Under the pieces are notes generated by a model that was not told the DNA's origin, made no database searches, and saw only the letters and a list, made by a program, of their open reading frames with translations. A program made the position numbers and the translations under genes. A DNA stretch of 13,641 bases from contig JAZRRD010000003.1 of the NCBI GenBank assembly GCA_045650425.1, positions 1-13,641 on the forward strand. The letters run 5' to 3'. Positions 1 to 6,117 of the stretch are shown here, piece by piece. The DNA comes from RGIG1752 sp045650425 (GTDB lineage Bacteria; Bacillota_I; Bacilli_A; RF39; UBA660). How positions within the stretch are numbered: position 1 is the first letter of the stretch; every line of letters begins with the position of its first letter.

Positions 1-262
1 AAATTAAATTTATTTCATTTGTGCTGTATTTTTTATCTATTAAGATATTCACAATTTTTAAAAAATCTGGTTTATCCACATAATCAATTTCTAAATAGTA
101 TTTATGATAATTACTATTATAGTCTTTATCATTCATAAAAACTGTAAAAATATCTTCTTTTTTCGTATCTTCTTTTTCTTCGTAATTAAATAAAGTTATA
201 GTAAATAAAATTAATAAAAATAAAATAATAGTAAATAAAGCAATTCTTTTAGATTTTTTCAT
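1..262 (-). CDS. Membrane-anchored protein, N-terminal part (cut by window edge)
   Basis: Eighty-seven codons are open from ATG at 262 to the left edge with no stop. An SD (GGTGAG, 271-266) sits 3 nt before the ATG, behind an extended -10 promoter. The protein starts KKSKR, has one hydrophobic segment (about residues 6-25), then a charged linker (EEKEDTKKED) and a region containing YLEIDYVDKP and IVNILIDKKYS. This is the layout of a secreted or anchored extracellular protein. The last part loosely recalls the N-terminal region of M15/VanY-type D,D-carboxypeptidases of uncultured Bacilli, which would fit beside dacF, but no catalytic residues lie inside the window. The function is therefore open. 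The gene is divergent from dacF, with 67 nt between the two start codons. Confidence 0.7.
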   Translation of the reverse strand, partial: MKKSKRIALFTIILFLLILFTITLFNYEEKEDTKKEDIFTVFMNDKDYNSNYHKYYLEIDYVDKPDFLKIVNILIDKKYSTNEINLI

Positions 263-278
263 ATTCTCACCTTAATTA

Positions 279-287
279 ATTATATCA
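279..287 (-). promoter_or_regulatory. Extended -10 promoter of the leftward gene
   Basis: Read on the minus strand this is TGATATAAT (TG at 287-286, TATAAT 284-279). The predicted transcription start is near 272, directly before the SD at 271-266. No good -35 is seen. Confidence 0.6.
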
Positions 288-304
288 TTAATTTTTATTG
301 TTAG

Positions 305-310
305 CATAAT
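305..310 (+). promoter_or_regulatory. Candidate -10 of dacF (CATAAT)
   Basis: CATAAT, followed by T, is placed so that transcription would start near 317, just before the dacF SD. It lacks the TGn extension seen at vegetative promoters here and matches 6 of 7 positions of the sigma-G -10 (CATWMTA). No matching -35 (GHATR) is present at 17-18 nt. It is only a candidate for a sporulation-sigma promoter. Confidence 0.3.
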
Positions 311-329
311 TTTTTAGTAGGGGTGAAAC

Positions 330-1478
330 ATGAAAAAATTAGTTTTATTTATAATATCATTTTTTATGATTTGGAATATTTGTAATGCAGCTGAAGATAT
401 AGCACCTAATTCTAAAAGTGCTGTTTTAATGGAAATGTCAACTGGTAAAGTTTTGTATGAAAAAAATTCTCATGAAAAACTGCCACCGGCATCAATGACA
501 AAAGTAATGAGTATGCTTTTAGTAATGGAAGCAATAGATAATGGGACTTTAAAATTATCAGATGAAGTACAAATAAGTGATAATGCAGCTAGTATGGGAG
601 GAAGTCAAGTTTTTTTAGAAGCTGGAGAAACATATTCAGTAGAGGAACTTTTAAAAGGTGTTGCAATAGCTTCTGGAAATGATGCCGTCGTAGCATTAGC
701 GGAAAAAGTATCTGGAAGTGTAGATTCTTTTGTAGAAAAAATGAATCAAAGAGCAAGTGAATTGGGGATGAAAGATACAGTTTATAAAAATCCTCATGGT
801 TTAGATGCTGAAGGCCATATTACAACTGCTCATGATATGTCAATTGTTGCCAGAGAACTTTTAAAACATGAAAAAATATTAGAGTATACAAGTGTTTATG
901 AATATTATATGAAAAAACCAGATAATACAACGACTTGGCTTGTAAACACAAATAAGTTAGTAAGATTTTACAATGGTGTAGATGGACTAAAAACAGGATT
1001 TACATCTGAAGCTAAATATTGTTTAACTGCGACTGGTAAGAAAAATGATATGAGATTAATTACGGTAGTTATGGGAGCAGAGACTTCTGAACTTAGAAGT
1101 AGCGATACTGTAAAAATGTTAAACTATGGTTTTAATGGATATAAATTAAATGTTTTAATGGAAAAAGGAAAAATTTTAAAAGAAATTAATGTTAAAAAAG
1201 GAGTTAAAGAAAAAGTAGGACTTACTTTAATAGCTGATGCTACAGATTTACTTAAAAATGATAATGCAAAAAAAGAATATACATATGATATTAAAATTGA
1301 TAGCTTAGAGGCTCCATTAAATAAAGGAGAAAAAGTAGGAACTGTAAAAATTATTGATCAAGAAGGAACTTTGATTAAAGAGGCGGATGTTACAGTAACT
1401 GAAAACATAAAAAAAGCTGGATTTTTAGATTATTTTAAAAAGAATTTTAAGGAATTATTAATAGGCAAAAATATATAG
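330..1478 (+). CDS. dacF: D-alanyl-D-alanine carboxypeptidase, DacF-like (S11 family)
   Basis: Penicillin-binding D,D-carboxypeptidase that removes the terminal D-Ala of peptidoglycan pentapeptides outside the membrane. A signal peptide (KKLVLFIISFFMIW..., likely cut after NICNA near residue 20) is followed by the three active-site motifs in the correct order: SMTK (Ser55, Lys58), SGN (115-117) and KTG (221-223). A C-terminal PBP5-type beta domain (about 270-360) and an amphipathic end (FLDYFKKNFKELL) that would anchor it to the membrane complete it. The length of 382 aa is normal. The ATG follows a strong SD (AGGGGTGA, 319-326). In Bacillus, dacF is the first gene of the spoIIA operon. Here it lies about 3.1 kb upstream of spoIIAA with four unrelated genes between, and its own terminator follows. 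A forespore role is inferred from synteny. Confidence 0.93.
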   Translation: MKKLVLFIISFFMIWNICNAAEDIAPNSKSAVLMEMSTGKVLYEKNSHEKLPPASMTKVMSMLLVMEAIDNGTLKLSDEVQISDNAASMGGSQVFLEAGETYSVEELLKGVAIASGNDAVVALAEKVSGSVDSFVEKMNQRASELGMKDTVYKNPHGLDAEGHITTAHDMSIVARELLKHEKILEYTSVYEYYMKKPDNTTTWLVNTNKLVRFYNGVDGLKTGFTSEAKYCLTATGKKNDMRLITVVMGAETSELRSSDTVKMLNYGFNGYKLNVLMEKGKILKEINVKKGVKEKVGLTLIADATDLLKNDNAKKEYTYDIKIDSLEAPLNKGEKVGTVKIIDQEGTLIKEADVTVTENIKKAGFLDYFKKNFKELLIGKNI

Positions 1479-1505
1479 TTTAATTTTGTCTTTTTTATTT
1501 TTGTA
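1464..1505 (+). terminator. Terminator of dacF
   Basis: GGCAAAA (1464-1470) pairs with TTTTGTC (1484-1490), 7 bp with one G-U, followed by TTTTTTATTTTTG. It overlaps the dacF stop codon. Confidence 0.5.
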
Positions 1506-1520
1506 ATTTATTAAAAATAC

Positions 1521-1549
1521 TTGACTTTATAATATATGATAATTATTAT
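1521..1549 (+). promoter_or_regulatory. Sigma-A promoter of the Cys-rich gene
   Basis: TTGACT (1521-1526), 17-nt spacer, TATTAT (1544-1549). The predicted start is near 1556, which rules out the in-frame TTG at 1556 as a start codon and supports GTG 1574. Confidence 0.75.
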
Positions 1550-1573
1550 AGGTGATTGAAAAGAGGTAAGGAT

Positions 1574-2251
1574 GTGTTAGTAAAAAGAGATATTCCTCAT
1601 GAAGTTATAAATTATGATATGTGTAAATTATGTGGTGGATTGTGTTGTAGGCAGACACCTTGTGAATATTTACCTACGGATTTTGCTTTACCAAAAATAG
1701 AAAATATTGAACAAGCGATTGTAAGTAATTTGGCTATCATAGATGAAGGTTATTTAAAGACAAGTACCAAAAAGCAATCTGTTTATTATTTAAGGACAAG
1801 AACTTATAGAGAAGATTTAAACAAAATGCAAATAAATAATAAAAGTGATATTTATCTTTCTAAATTAGGCCGAAAAGGTACTTGTTTGTATTATAAAGCT
1901 GCGAAAAAATATTATTGTGGAATTGAATATGATAAATATAATGAAGAAAAAATATTATCTTTAAACAAAATAGAATTGTTAAAATTATTTAAAATGAAAC
2001 AGCAATTTGAAGGTATAGCCAAACCGATTGAAGTTTGTGTTCAAGAATATTTAGATGCAAGAAAAGAAGAGGCTTGGGGAGGATGTCTTTTATCTGAAGA
2101 ACAAAGACCTAGCGGTGGGTTATATATTGTCCCTGATTTTAGAAGTGATGGTAATTATCATTGTAAAGAGTTAGATTTATATAGAAAAGACAGTTGGGCT
2201 ACTCCAGAAAATCAAGAGGTGTTAAAACGAATCCTTGAAAAGAATTGTTAG
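1574..2251 (+). CDS. Cysteine-rich protein with CxxCGGxCC motif, function unknown
   Basis: A soluble 225-residue protein without signal peptide or membrane segment. The start is taken as GTG 1574: the SD AGAGG (1562-1566) is 7 nt away, and an in-frame TTG at 1556 coincides with the predicted transcription start. The N-terminus carries a dense cysteine cluster, C17-x2-C20-GG-x-C24-C25-x4-C30, resembling the CxxCxxCC cluster of YkgJ-type proteins thought to bind metal or an Fe-S centre. Further cysteines are in GTCLYY, YYCGIEYD, EVCVQEY, GGCLL and YHCKELD, so a metal or cluster site is likely. No family is recognised with certainty. The gene has its own promoter, lies between dacF and the LCP gene, and is followed by 69 nt without a clear terminator. 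Confidence 0.8.
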   Translation: MLVKRDIPHEVINYDMCKLCGGLCCRQTPCEYLPTDFALPKIENIEQAIVSNLAIIDEGYLKTSTKKQSVYYLRTRTYREDLNKMQINNKSDIYLSKLGRKGTCLYYKAAKKYYCGIEYDKYNEEKILSLNKIELLKLFKMKQQFEGIAKPIEVCVQEYLDARKEEAWGGCLLSEEQRPSGGLYIVPDFRSDGNYHCKELDLYRKDSWATPENQEVLKRILEKNC

Positions 2252-2302
2252 CAATAAACTTTACACTAACTAAAATTATTTATTAATTATTACGTTTAAT
2301 CT

Positions 2303-2311
2303 TGGTATAAT
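2303..2311 (+). promoter_or_regulatory. Extended -10 promoter of the LCP gene
   Basis: TGGTATAAT (TG 2303-2304, TATAAT 2306-2311) with only a weak -35 (TTAATT, 2283-2288). Transcription would start near 2318, two or three nt before the ATG at 2321, giving a nearly leaderless mRNA. Confidence 0.65.
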
Positions 2312-2320
2312 AATATTGAG

Positions 2321-3751
2321 ATGATAAAAGTGAAGAAAAAGAAAAGAAAATTAAACCTTTTATCAAAGGTTTTTTTAATTATTTTAAATCTAATTGGTAT
2401 TTTAAATGCTATTTTGATTATTAAGTTGAATGTTTTACCAACAAAGTTTTTATTACCAATTTTAATAACGATAGCAATAATCCTTATTTTATTTAGCATA
2501 TTACTTACTAGACGAAAAAAGAAAAAAGGGGTAATTTATAGTATAAGTTCTTTAATAATAATTTTATTTGCTTTAATATGTTATTATCTTTTAAGCACTT
2601 TAGGTTTTTTAAATAATTTTGGAGATAATACTTATAAAGAAGAAAATTATTCTATTGTAATTTTAAAAGCATCTAATTATGAGAAATTAAATGATTTAAA
2701 TAATGAGACTTTAGGAATTGTTAAAGATGGTGGGAAAGGACAAGAAAAAGCTATAAAGGCCATTGAAAAGAAAATAAATGTTAATAAGGAAGAATATTCT
2801 GATTCTGGATCTTTAGCTCAGGCTTTATTAGAGAAAGAAGTCGAAGCAATATTAATTGAAAATGCTCAACTAGAAATGATTTATGAAAATATTTTGGATT
2901 TTGAAGAATTAACTAAAGTTTTATATGAAGAAAAAATTAAATTAGAAGTAGAAAACAAAGTTAGCAAAATAGATGTAACAAAAGAGTTTTTTAATATCTA
3001 TATTTCTGGAGTAGATACTTATGGTAGTGTTAATAAAACTTCACGAAGTGATGTAAATTTAGTACTTAGTGTAAATCCTAAATCTCATGAAATATTAATC
3101 ACATCAATTCCAAGAGATTACTATGTTTCTTTAGCAGGGAAATCAGGTCTTAAAGATAAGCTTACGCATGCTGGAATTTACGGAGTTGATACTTCTATGC
3201 AAACTCTTGCTAATCTTTTAGATACGGATATTGATTATTATGTTAAAGTTAATTTTAGCTCTTTAATAAATATTGTAGATACTCTTGGTGGGATTACAGT
3301 AAATTCTAAATATGCTTTTACTTCAAAAGATGGTATTGATTTTAAAAAAGGAAATAATTATTTAGATGGTAAGAAAGCGTTATCATTTGTTAGAGAACGA
3401 AAAGCTTTTGGTAATATTGGTGGAGATAGAGTGCGAGGAGAAAACCAACAATTAGTTTTAAAAGCTTTAATAGAAAAAGCTTTAAACCCAAGTATTTTAA
3501 CTAAATATAATTCACTTTTAAAAAGTGTTGATAATTCATTTATTACGAATATTCCAGAAGATTATATAACTACTTTAATAAATGAACAGTTAAATAAAAA
3601 TACTTCATGGAATATTGAAATGCTAAATTTAGATGGATCAGATGGATATGAATATACCTATAGTTATCAGACTCAAAAGTTATACGTAATGATACCAGAC
3701 GAAACATCACTTTCTAATGCTAAAGAAAAGATTAAATTGTTAAGTGAATAG
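2321..3751 (+). CDS. LytR-CpsA-Psr (LCP) family cell-wall polymer ligase
   Basis: LCP proteins move a lipid-linked polymer (teichoic acid or capsule) onto peptidoglycan at the outer face of the membrane. Three hydrophobic segments at about residues 13-35, 41-62 and 71-98 anchor the protein. The LCP domain runs from about 223 to 385 and shows YISGVDTYG (227-235), SRSDVNLVLSV (241-251), the signature IPRDYYV (263-269, Arg265/Asp266), VRERKAFG (357-364) and GGDRVRGENQQL (367-378), i.e. the arginines and acidic residues that hold the pyrophosphate. Between membrane and LCP domain is an extra segment (about 108-210) with LGIVKDGGKGQEKAIKAI and SLAQALLEKEVEAILIE, which looks like half of a periplasmic-binding-protein fold; this is inference. 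Length 476 aa. The ATG lacks an SD; GTG 2330 is the alternative. Confidence 0.92.
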   Translation: MIKVKKKKRKLNLLSKVFLIILNLIGILNAILIIKLNVLPTKFLLPILITIAIILILFSILLTRRKKKKGVIYSISSLIIILFALICYYLLSTLGFLNNFGDNTYKEENYSIVILKASNYEKLNDLNNETLGIVKDGGKGQEKAIKAIEKKINVNKEEYSDSGSLAQALLEKEVEAILIENAQLEMIYENILDFEELTKVLYEEKIKLEVENKVSKIDVTKEFFNIYISGVDTYGSVNKTSRSDVNLVLSVNPKSHEILITSIPRDYYVSLAGKSGLKDKLTHAGIYGVDTSMQTLANLLDTDIDYYVKVNFSSLINIVDTLGGITVNSKYAFTSKDGIDFKKGNNYLDGKKALSFVRERKAFGNIGGDRVRGENQQLVLKALIEKALNPSILTKYNSLLKSVDNSFITNIPEDYITTLINEQLNKNTSWNIEMLNLDGSDGYEYTYSYQTQKLYVMIPDETSLSNAKEKIKLLSE

Positions 3752-3765
3752 GTTTATGATATTAT
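3737..3765 (+). promoter_or_regulatory. Promoter of the DUF4234-DUF2752 pair
   Basis: TTGTTA (3737-3742), 17-nt spacer, TATTAT (3760-3765) with TG at 3757-3758. The -35 lies inside the end of the LCP gene. The predicted start near 3772 is immediately before the SD AAAGGGAG (3773-3780). Confidence 0.65.
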
Positions 3766-3787
3766 GAGATTGAAAGGGAGTAATTAT

Positions 3788-4168
3788 ATGGGAAGAATCG
3801 AAGAAAGAAGTATCGCTACGAATGTAATTTTATCTATTATAACTTGTGGTATTTATGGAATTTTCTGGTTTATTACACTTACTAATGATACAAAAATAGT
3901 ATCAGGAGATGCTGATTTTTCGGGAGGAAAATATTTTTTGCTTAATTTAATTACATGCGGTGTTTTTGGTATTTACTGGGGATATAAGTTAGGACAAAAT
4001 ATTAATAAAGCAAAATCAGTAAGAAATATGCCTACGGAAGATTTGCCAATACTTTATTTGGTTTTAATGGCTTTAAATTATGTTTGTGGTGTAACAGGGA
4101 TTATAACTTATTGCTTGGCACAAAATGAATTAAATGAAATTGCTAAATTACAAAATGGACACCAATAA
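3788..4168 (+). CDS. DUF4234 family membrane protein
   Basis: A small integral membrane protein of 126 residues. The start is ATG 3788, 7 nt after the SD AAAGGGAG; an ATG 24 nt upstream has no SD and lies upstream of the predicted transcription start. Two similar halves are visible: IATNVILSIITCGIYGIFWFI near the start and FLLNLITCGVFGIYWGYKLG near residues 50-70. Each has the ITCGxxGIxW pattern typical of DUF4234. A third membrane segment follows (ILYLVLMALNYVCGVTGIITY). No biochemical function is known for the family. It overlaps the next gene by 14 nt, so the two are probably translated together. Confidence 0.85.
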   Translation: MGRIEERSIATNVILSIITCGIYGIFWFITLTNDTKIVSGDADFSGGKYFLLNLITCGVFGIYWGYKLGQNINKAKSVRNMPTEDLPILYLVLMALNYVCGVTGIITYCLAQNELNEIAKLQNGHQ

Positions 4169-4547
4169 AAAAGAAGGATTATTTATACTATTAGGAGGAG
4201 TATTCTTAATATTACTTATAATACTGATGAATAATTTTGATATAAAGTTAATTTGTATTTTTAATCTATTCACAGGATTTTTATGCCCTGGTTGTGGAAC
4301 AACAAGAATGTTAAAAAGTTTATTTAGATCAAAAATTAAAGAAGCTTTTATGTTTAATCCTTTGGTTTTTTGTTTATTACCTTTCATAGGAATATACTTT
4401 TTTGATAGGATATTAGTTTTACTTTTTAATAAAAAAAGTTTTATTTCTAAAAAAGTAAGTAAATTTTTTTGGAATACAGTTTTAGTACTTACAATAATTT
4501 TTGGAATACTTAGAAATATACCGTTTTTTGATTTTCTAAGACCATAA
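4155..4547 (+). CDS. DUF2752 family membrane protein
   Basis: A small membrane protein of about 130 residues. It carries the DUF2752 hallmark FxCPGCGTTR (Cys44, Cys47, Arg51 counted from ATG 4155) between the first and second hydrophobic segments, plus the family's conserved FNPLV stretch. Hydrophobic segments lie at about residues 9-25, 30-44, 70-90 and 102-120. The start is uncertain: ATG 4155 and ATG 4134 are in frame and neither has a clear SD, as expected if translation is coupled to the DUF4234 gene it overlaps. DUF2752 and DUF4234 genes are often found together, but the function is unknown. An intrinsic terminator overlaps the stop codon. Confidence 0.85.
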   Translation: MDTNKKEGLFILLGGVFLILLIILMNNFDIKLICIFNLFTGFLCPGCGTTRMLKSLFRSKIKEAFMFNPLVFCLLPFIGIYFFDRILVLLFNKKSFISKKVSKFFWNTVLVLTIIFGILRNIPFFDFLRP

Positions 4548-4574
4548 GCTTCAGTTTTATACTGAGGCTTTTTT
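4546..4574 (+). terminator. Intrinsic terminator after the DUF2752 gene
   Basis: AAGCTTCAGT (4546-4555) pairs with ACTGAGGCTT (4561-4570), 10 bp with one G-T, loop TTTAT, then a T run to 4574. It separates the upstream cell-wall/membrane genes from spoIIAA. Confidence 0.85.
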
Positions 4575-4643
4575 GTTATCTTTTGTCGAATGTGTTTAAT
4601 TTGAAAATAATTTGTTCTATATTTTATTTACAAGGTGATAAGA

Positions 4644-4976
4644 ATGTTAAAAATGGATTTACAATATATTAGAGGAATATTATTTGTAAGACTAGGTGGC
4701 GTTTTAAATCGAAAAAATACTTATAAAATTAATAATTATCTCGTGCCAGTTTTACTTAAACATAAAATTAGATATTTAGTGTATAACATGTATGAATTAG
4801 ATGGTATAGATGAATCTGGATTAGATGCTTTATTAAATACTAAATGTGCAATTAAAGCTAATAAAGGAAAAATATGTTTGTGTGAAGTATCAGATAATTT
4901 GAAAGGACAAATCAGAAGATTAAGGATAAAGAATGTGCCAGATGAAAGATGTGTTTTTGATTTGATTAGAATTTAG
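4644..4976 (+). CDS. spoIIAA: Anti-sigma-F factor antagonist SpoIIAA (STAS domain)
   Basis: In the forespore, unphosphorylated SpoIIAA binds the anti-sigma factor SpoIIAB and frees sigma-F. The start is ATG 4644, 5 nt after the SD AAGGTGA; an in-frame GTG at 4635 overlaps the SD. The 110-residue protein is a single STAS domain: FVRLGGVLNRKN (14-25), IRYLVYNMYELDGID (42-56), then E-S-G-L. Ser58 sits in D56-E57-S58-G59, the same residue number as the phosphorylated Ser58 of Bacillus SpoIIAA, so the switch residue is kept. The sigF start lies 8 nt after the stop. The usual partner gene spoIIAB is absent from this position. A weak -10 (TATATT, 4618-4623) would place transcription start just before the SD. 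Confidence 0.88.
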   Translation: MLKMDLQYIRGILFVRLGGVLNRKNTYKINNYLVPVLLKHKIRYLVYNMYELDGIDESGLDALLNTKCAIKANKGKICLCEVSDNLKGQIRRLRIKNVPDERCVFDLIRI

Positions 4977-4984
4977 GTGATAGT

Positions 4985-5638
4985 ATGACAAAGGAAGAAT
5001 TAGTAAAAAATAATCTTGGTTTAATTCATAAAGTTTCGAATTTTTTTTATAATGTTGATAAGCAAGATTTAATTCAAGCTGGTTGTATTGGAATTATTAA
5101 AGCGTATGAAAATTATAAAAATAATGGCACAACAAAATTTAGCACATATGCTTATGATTATGTTTATGGTGAAATGTATGCTTTAGTTAATAAAAGTAGA
5201 GATCTTAAAGTCAGTAGAGACATATTAAAATTATATAAATCAATTGAAAAAAGTCGTTATATGTTGGCGCAAAAATTAGGTAGAGTACCTAGTAATGAAG
5301 ACTTAGCTCTATTTTTAGAAAAAGATATTAAAGTAATCGAAGAAGCTATATTATGTGGTGAGGCAATTATGATGTCATCATTGGATAATCAAAATGATGA
5401 AGAACGAAGTAAATATGAAACTATCGCAACTCCTGAATCTGTATCGCTAGATGACAGAATAGATGTTATGAATAGTTTAGAAGTATTGAATGATTCAGAA
5501 AGGGAAATTATAAAATCAAGATACTTTAAAGATATGACTCAAAGTGAGATTGCTCGTAAGCTTAATATGACACAAGTTATGGTATCTCGTTATGAAAAAA
5601 AAGGTTTAGATAAAATGCGTTTATATATGACTGTATAA
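4985..5638 (+). CDS. sigF: Sporulation RNA polymerase sigma factor, sigma-F type
   Basis: A sigma-70 family factor of 217 aa that would direct early forespore transcription. Region 2 is clear: DLIQAGCIGIIKAYENYK (about 26-43, region 2.2, core binding) and KFSTYAYDYVYGEMYALV (about 51-68, regions 2.3-2.4), ending with the KVSRD typical of SigF/SigG. Region 3 follows (YMLAQKLGRVPSNEDLALFL). Region 4 has LNDSEREIIKSRYFKDMTQSEIA and the helix-turn-helix LNMTQVMVSRYEKKGLDKM. It is shorter than Bacillus sigma-F (about 255 aa), mainly at the N-terminus. The ATG follows SD AGGTGAT (4974-4980). The assignment to F rather than G rests on SpoIIAA directly upstream and spoVA downstream. SpoIIAB, which normally holds sigma-F inactive, is not encoded here. 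Confidence 0.85.
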   Translation: MTKEELVKNNLGLIHKVSNFFYNVDKQDLIQAGCIGIIKAYENYKNNGTTKFSTYAYDYVYGEMYALVNKSRDLKVSRDILKLYKSIEKSRYMLAQKLGRVPSNEDLALFLEKDIKVIEEAILCGEAIMMSSLDNQNDEERSKYETIATPESVSLDDRIDVMNSLEVLNDSEREIIKSRYFKDMTQSEIARKLNMTQVMVSRYEKKGLDKMRLYMTV

Positions 5639-5651
5639 AACGCTTTTTTTT
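5617..5651 (+). terminator. Terminator overlapping the sigF stop
   Basis: GCGTTTATA (5617-5625) pairs with TATAAAACGC (5634-5643) with one bulged A, then eight Ts (5644-5651). It lies inside the last codons of sigF and also overlaps the spoVAC promoter. Confidence 0.65.
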
Positions 5652-5661
5652 ATTCATAATA
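5633..5661 (+). promoter_or_regulatory. Sigma-G-type promoter of the spoVA operon
   Basis: GTATA (5633-5637), 17-nt spacer, CATAATA (5655-5661). This matches every position of the Bacillus sigma-G consensus (GHATR, 17-18 nt, CATWMTA) and differs from the TGnTATAAT promoters elsewhere in the window. spoVA is a sigma-G operon in Bacillus. The start near 5667 would be at the edge of the SD GGAGG (5667-5671). Confidence 0.7.
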
Positions 5662-5676
5662 TGATTGGAGGTATAT

Positions 5677-6117
5677 ATGAATAAAGATGAATATAAGAAG
5701 TTAGTGAATAAAATTACTCCCAAAGAAGATAAATTCAAAAATTTTATGATAGCTTTTTTAGTAGGTGGATTTATTGGTTTTTTAGGAGAAGTAATTATTA
5801 ATTTATTAACGACAGCATTTGGTGTATCTGTTACTGAAGCTTATATGTGGTTATGTATGATAATAATTTTAGGAGGTAGTTTACTTACTGCGTTAGGTTT
5901 CTTTGACAGTTGGGTTTCTAAGGCAAAGTGTGGTTTAATTCTTCCAACTACAGGGTTTGCTCATTCAATTGCAAGTAGTGCGTTAGATTATAAAAAAGAT
6001 GGACTGATTACAGGTTTAGGAGCTAATTTTTTTAAATTGGCTGGTAGTGTAATTTTATATGGTATATTAAGTTCATTTATATTATTAGTGATAAGGATGA
6101 TTTTATGGCTAGTTTAA
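5677..6117 (+). CDS. spoVAC: Stage V sporulation protein AC
   Basis: Component of the SpoVA channel in the spore inner membrane, which takes up dipicolinic acid (Ca-DPA) during sporulation and releases it in germination. SpoVAC is the mechanosensitive channel-like subunit. The start is ATG 5677 (SD GGAGG, 5-nt spacing); an in-frame TTG at 5665 overlaps the SD. The 146-aa product is close to the Bacillus length of 150. It opens YKKLVNKITPKEDKFKNF, a typical SpoVAC N-terminus, followed by membrane segments near 23-45, 55-80 and 118-145. The stretch GLILPTTGFAHSIASSALDYK is strongly conserved in the family. It overlaps spoVAD by 13 nt. Confidence 0.95.
   Translation: MNKDEYKKLVNKITPKEDKFKNFMIAFLVGGFIGFLGEVIINLLTTAFGVSVTEAYMWLCMIIILGGSLLTALGFFDSWVSKAKCGLILPTTGFAHSIASSALDYKKDGLITGLGANFFKLAGSVILYGILSSFILLVIRMILWLV

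Noticed and set aside
2296..2499. 67-codon frame on the minus strand
   Set aside because: It lies opposite the membrane-anchor region of the LCP gene, has no SD or promoter, and its hydrophobic residues mirror the AT-rich coding strand.
4148..4387. 79-codon frame on the minus strand
   Set aside because: Antisense to the DUF2752 gene, whose CPGCGTTR motif is certain; no expression signals.
4563..4591. Possible sigma-H promoter for spoIIAA (AGGCTTT ... GTCGAAT)
   Set aside because: The -10 fits RnnGAAT, but the -35 overlaps the terminator stem, lacks the A of AGGA, and the spacer is about 2 nt longer than in known sigma-H promoters.
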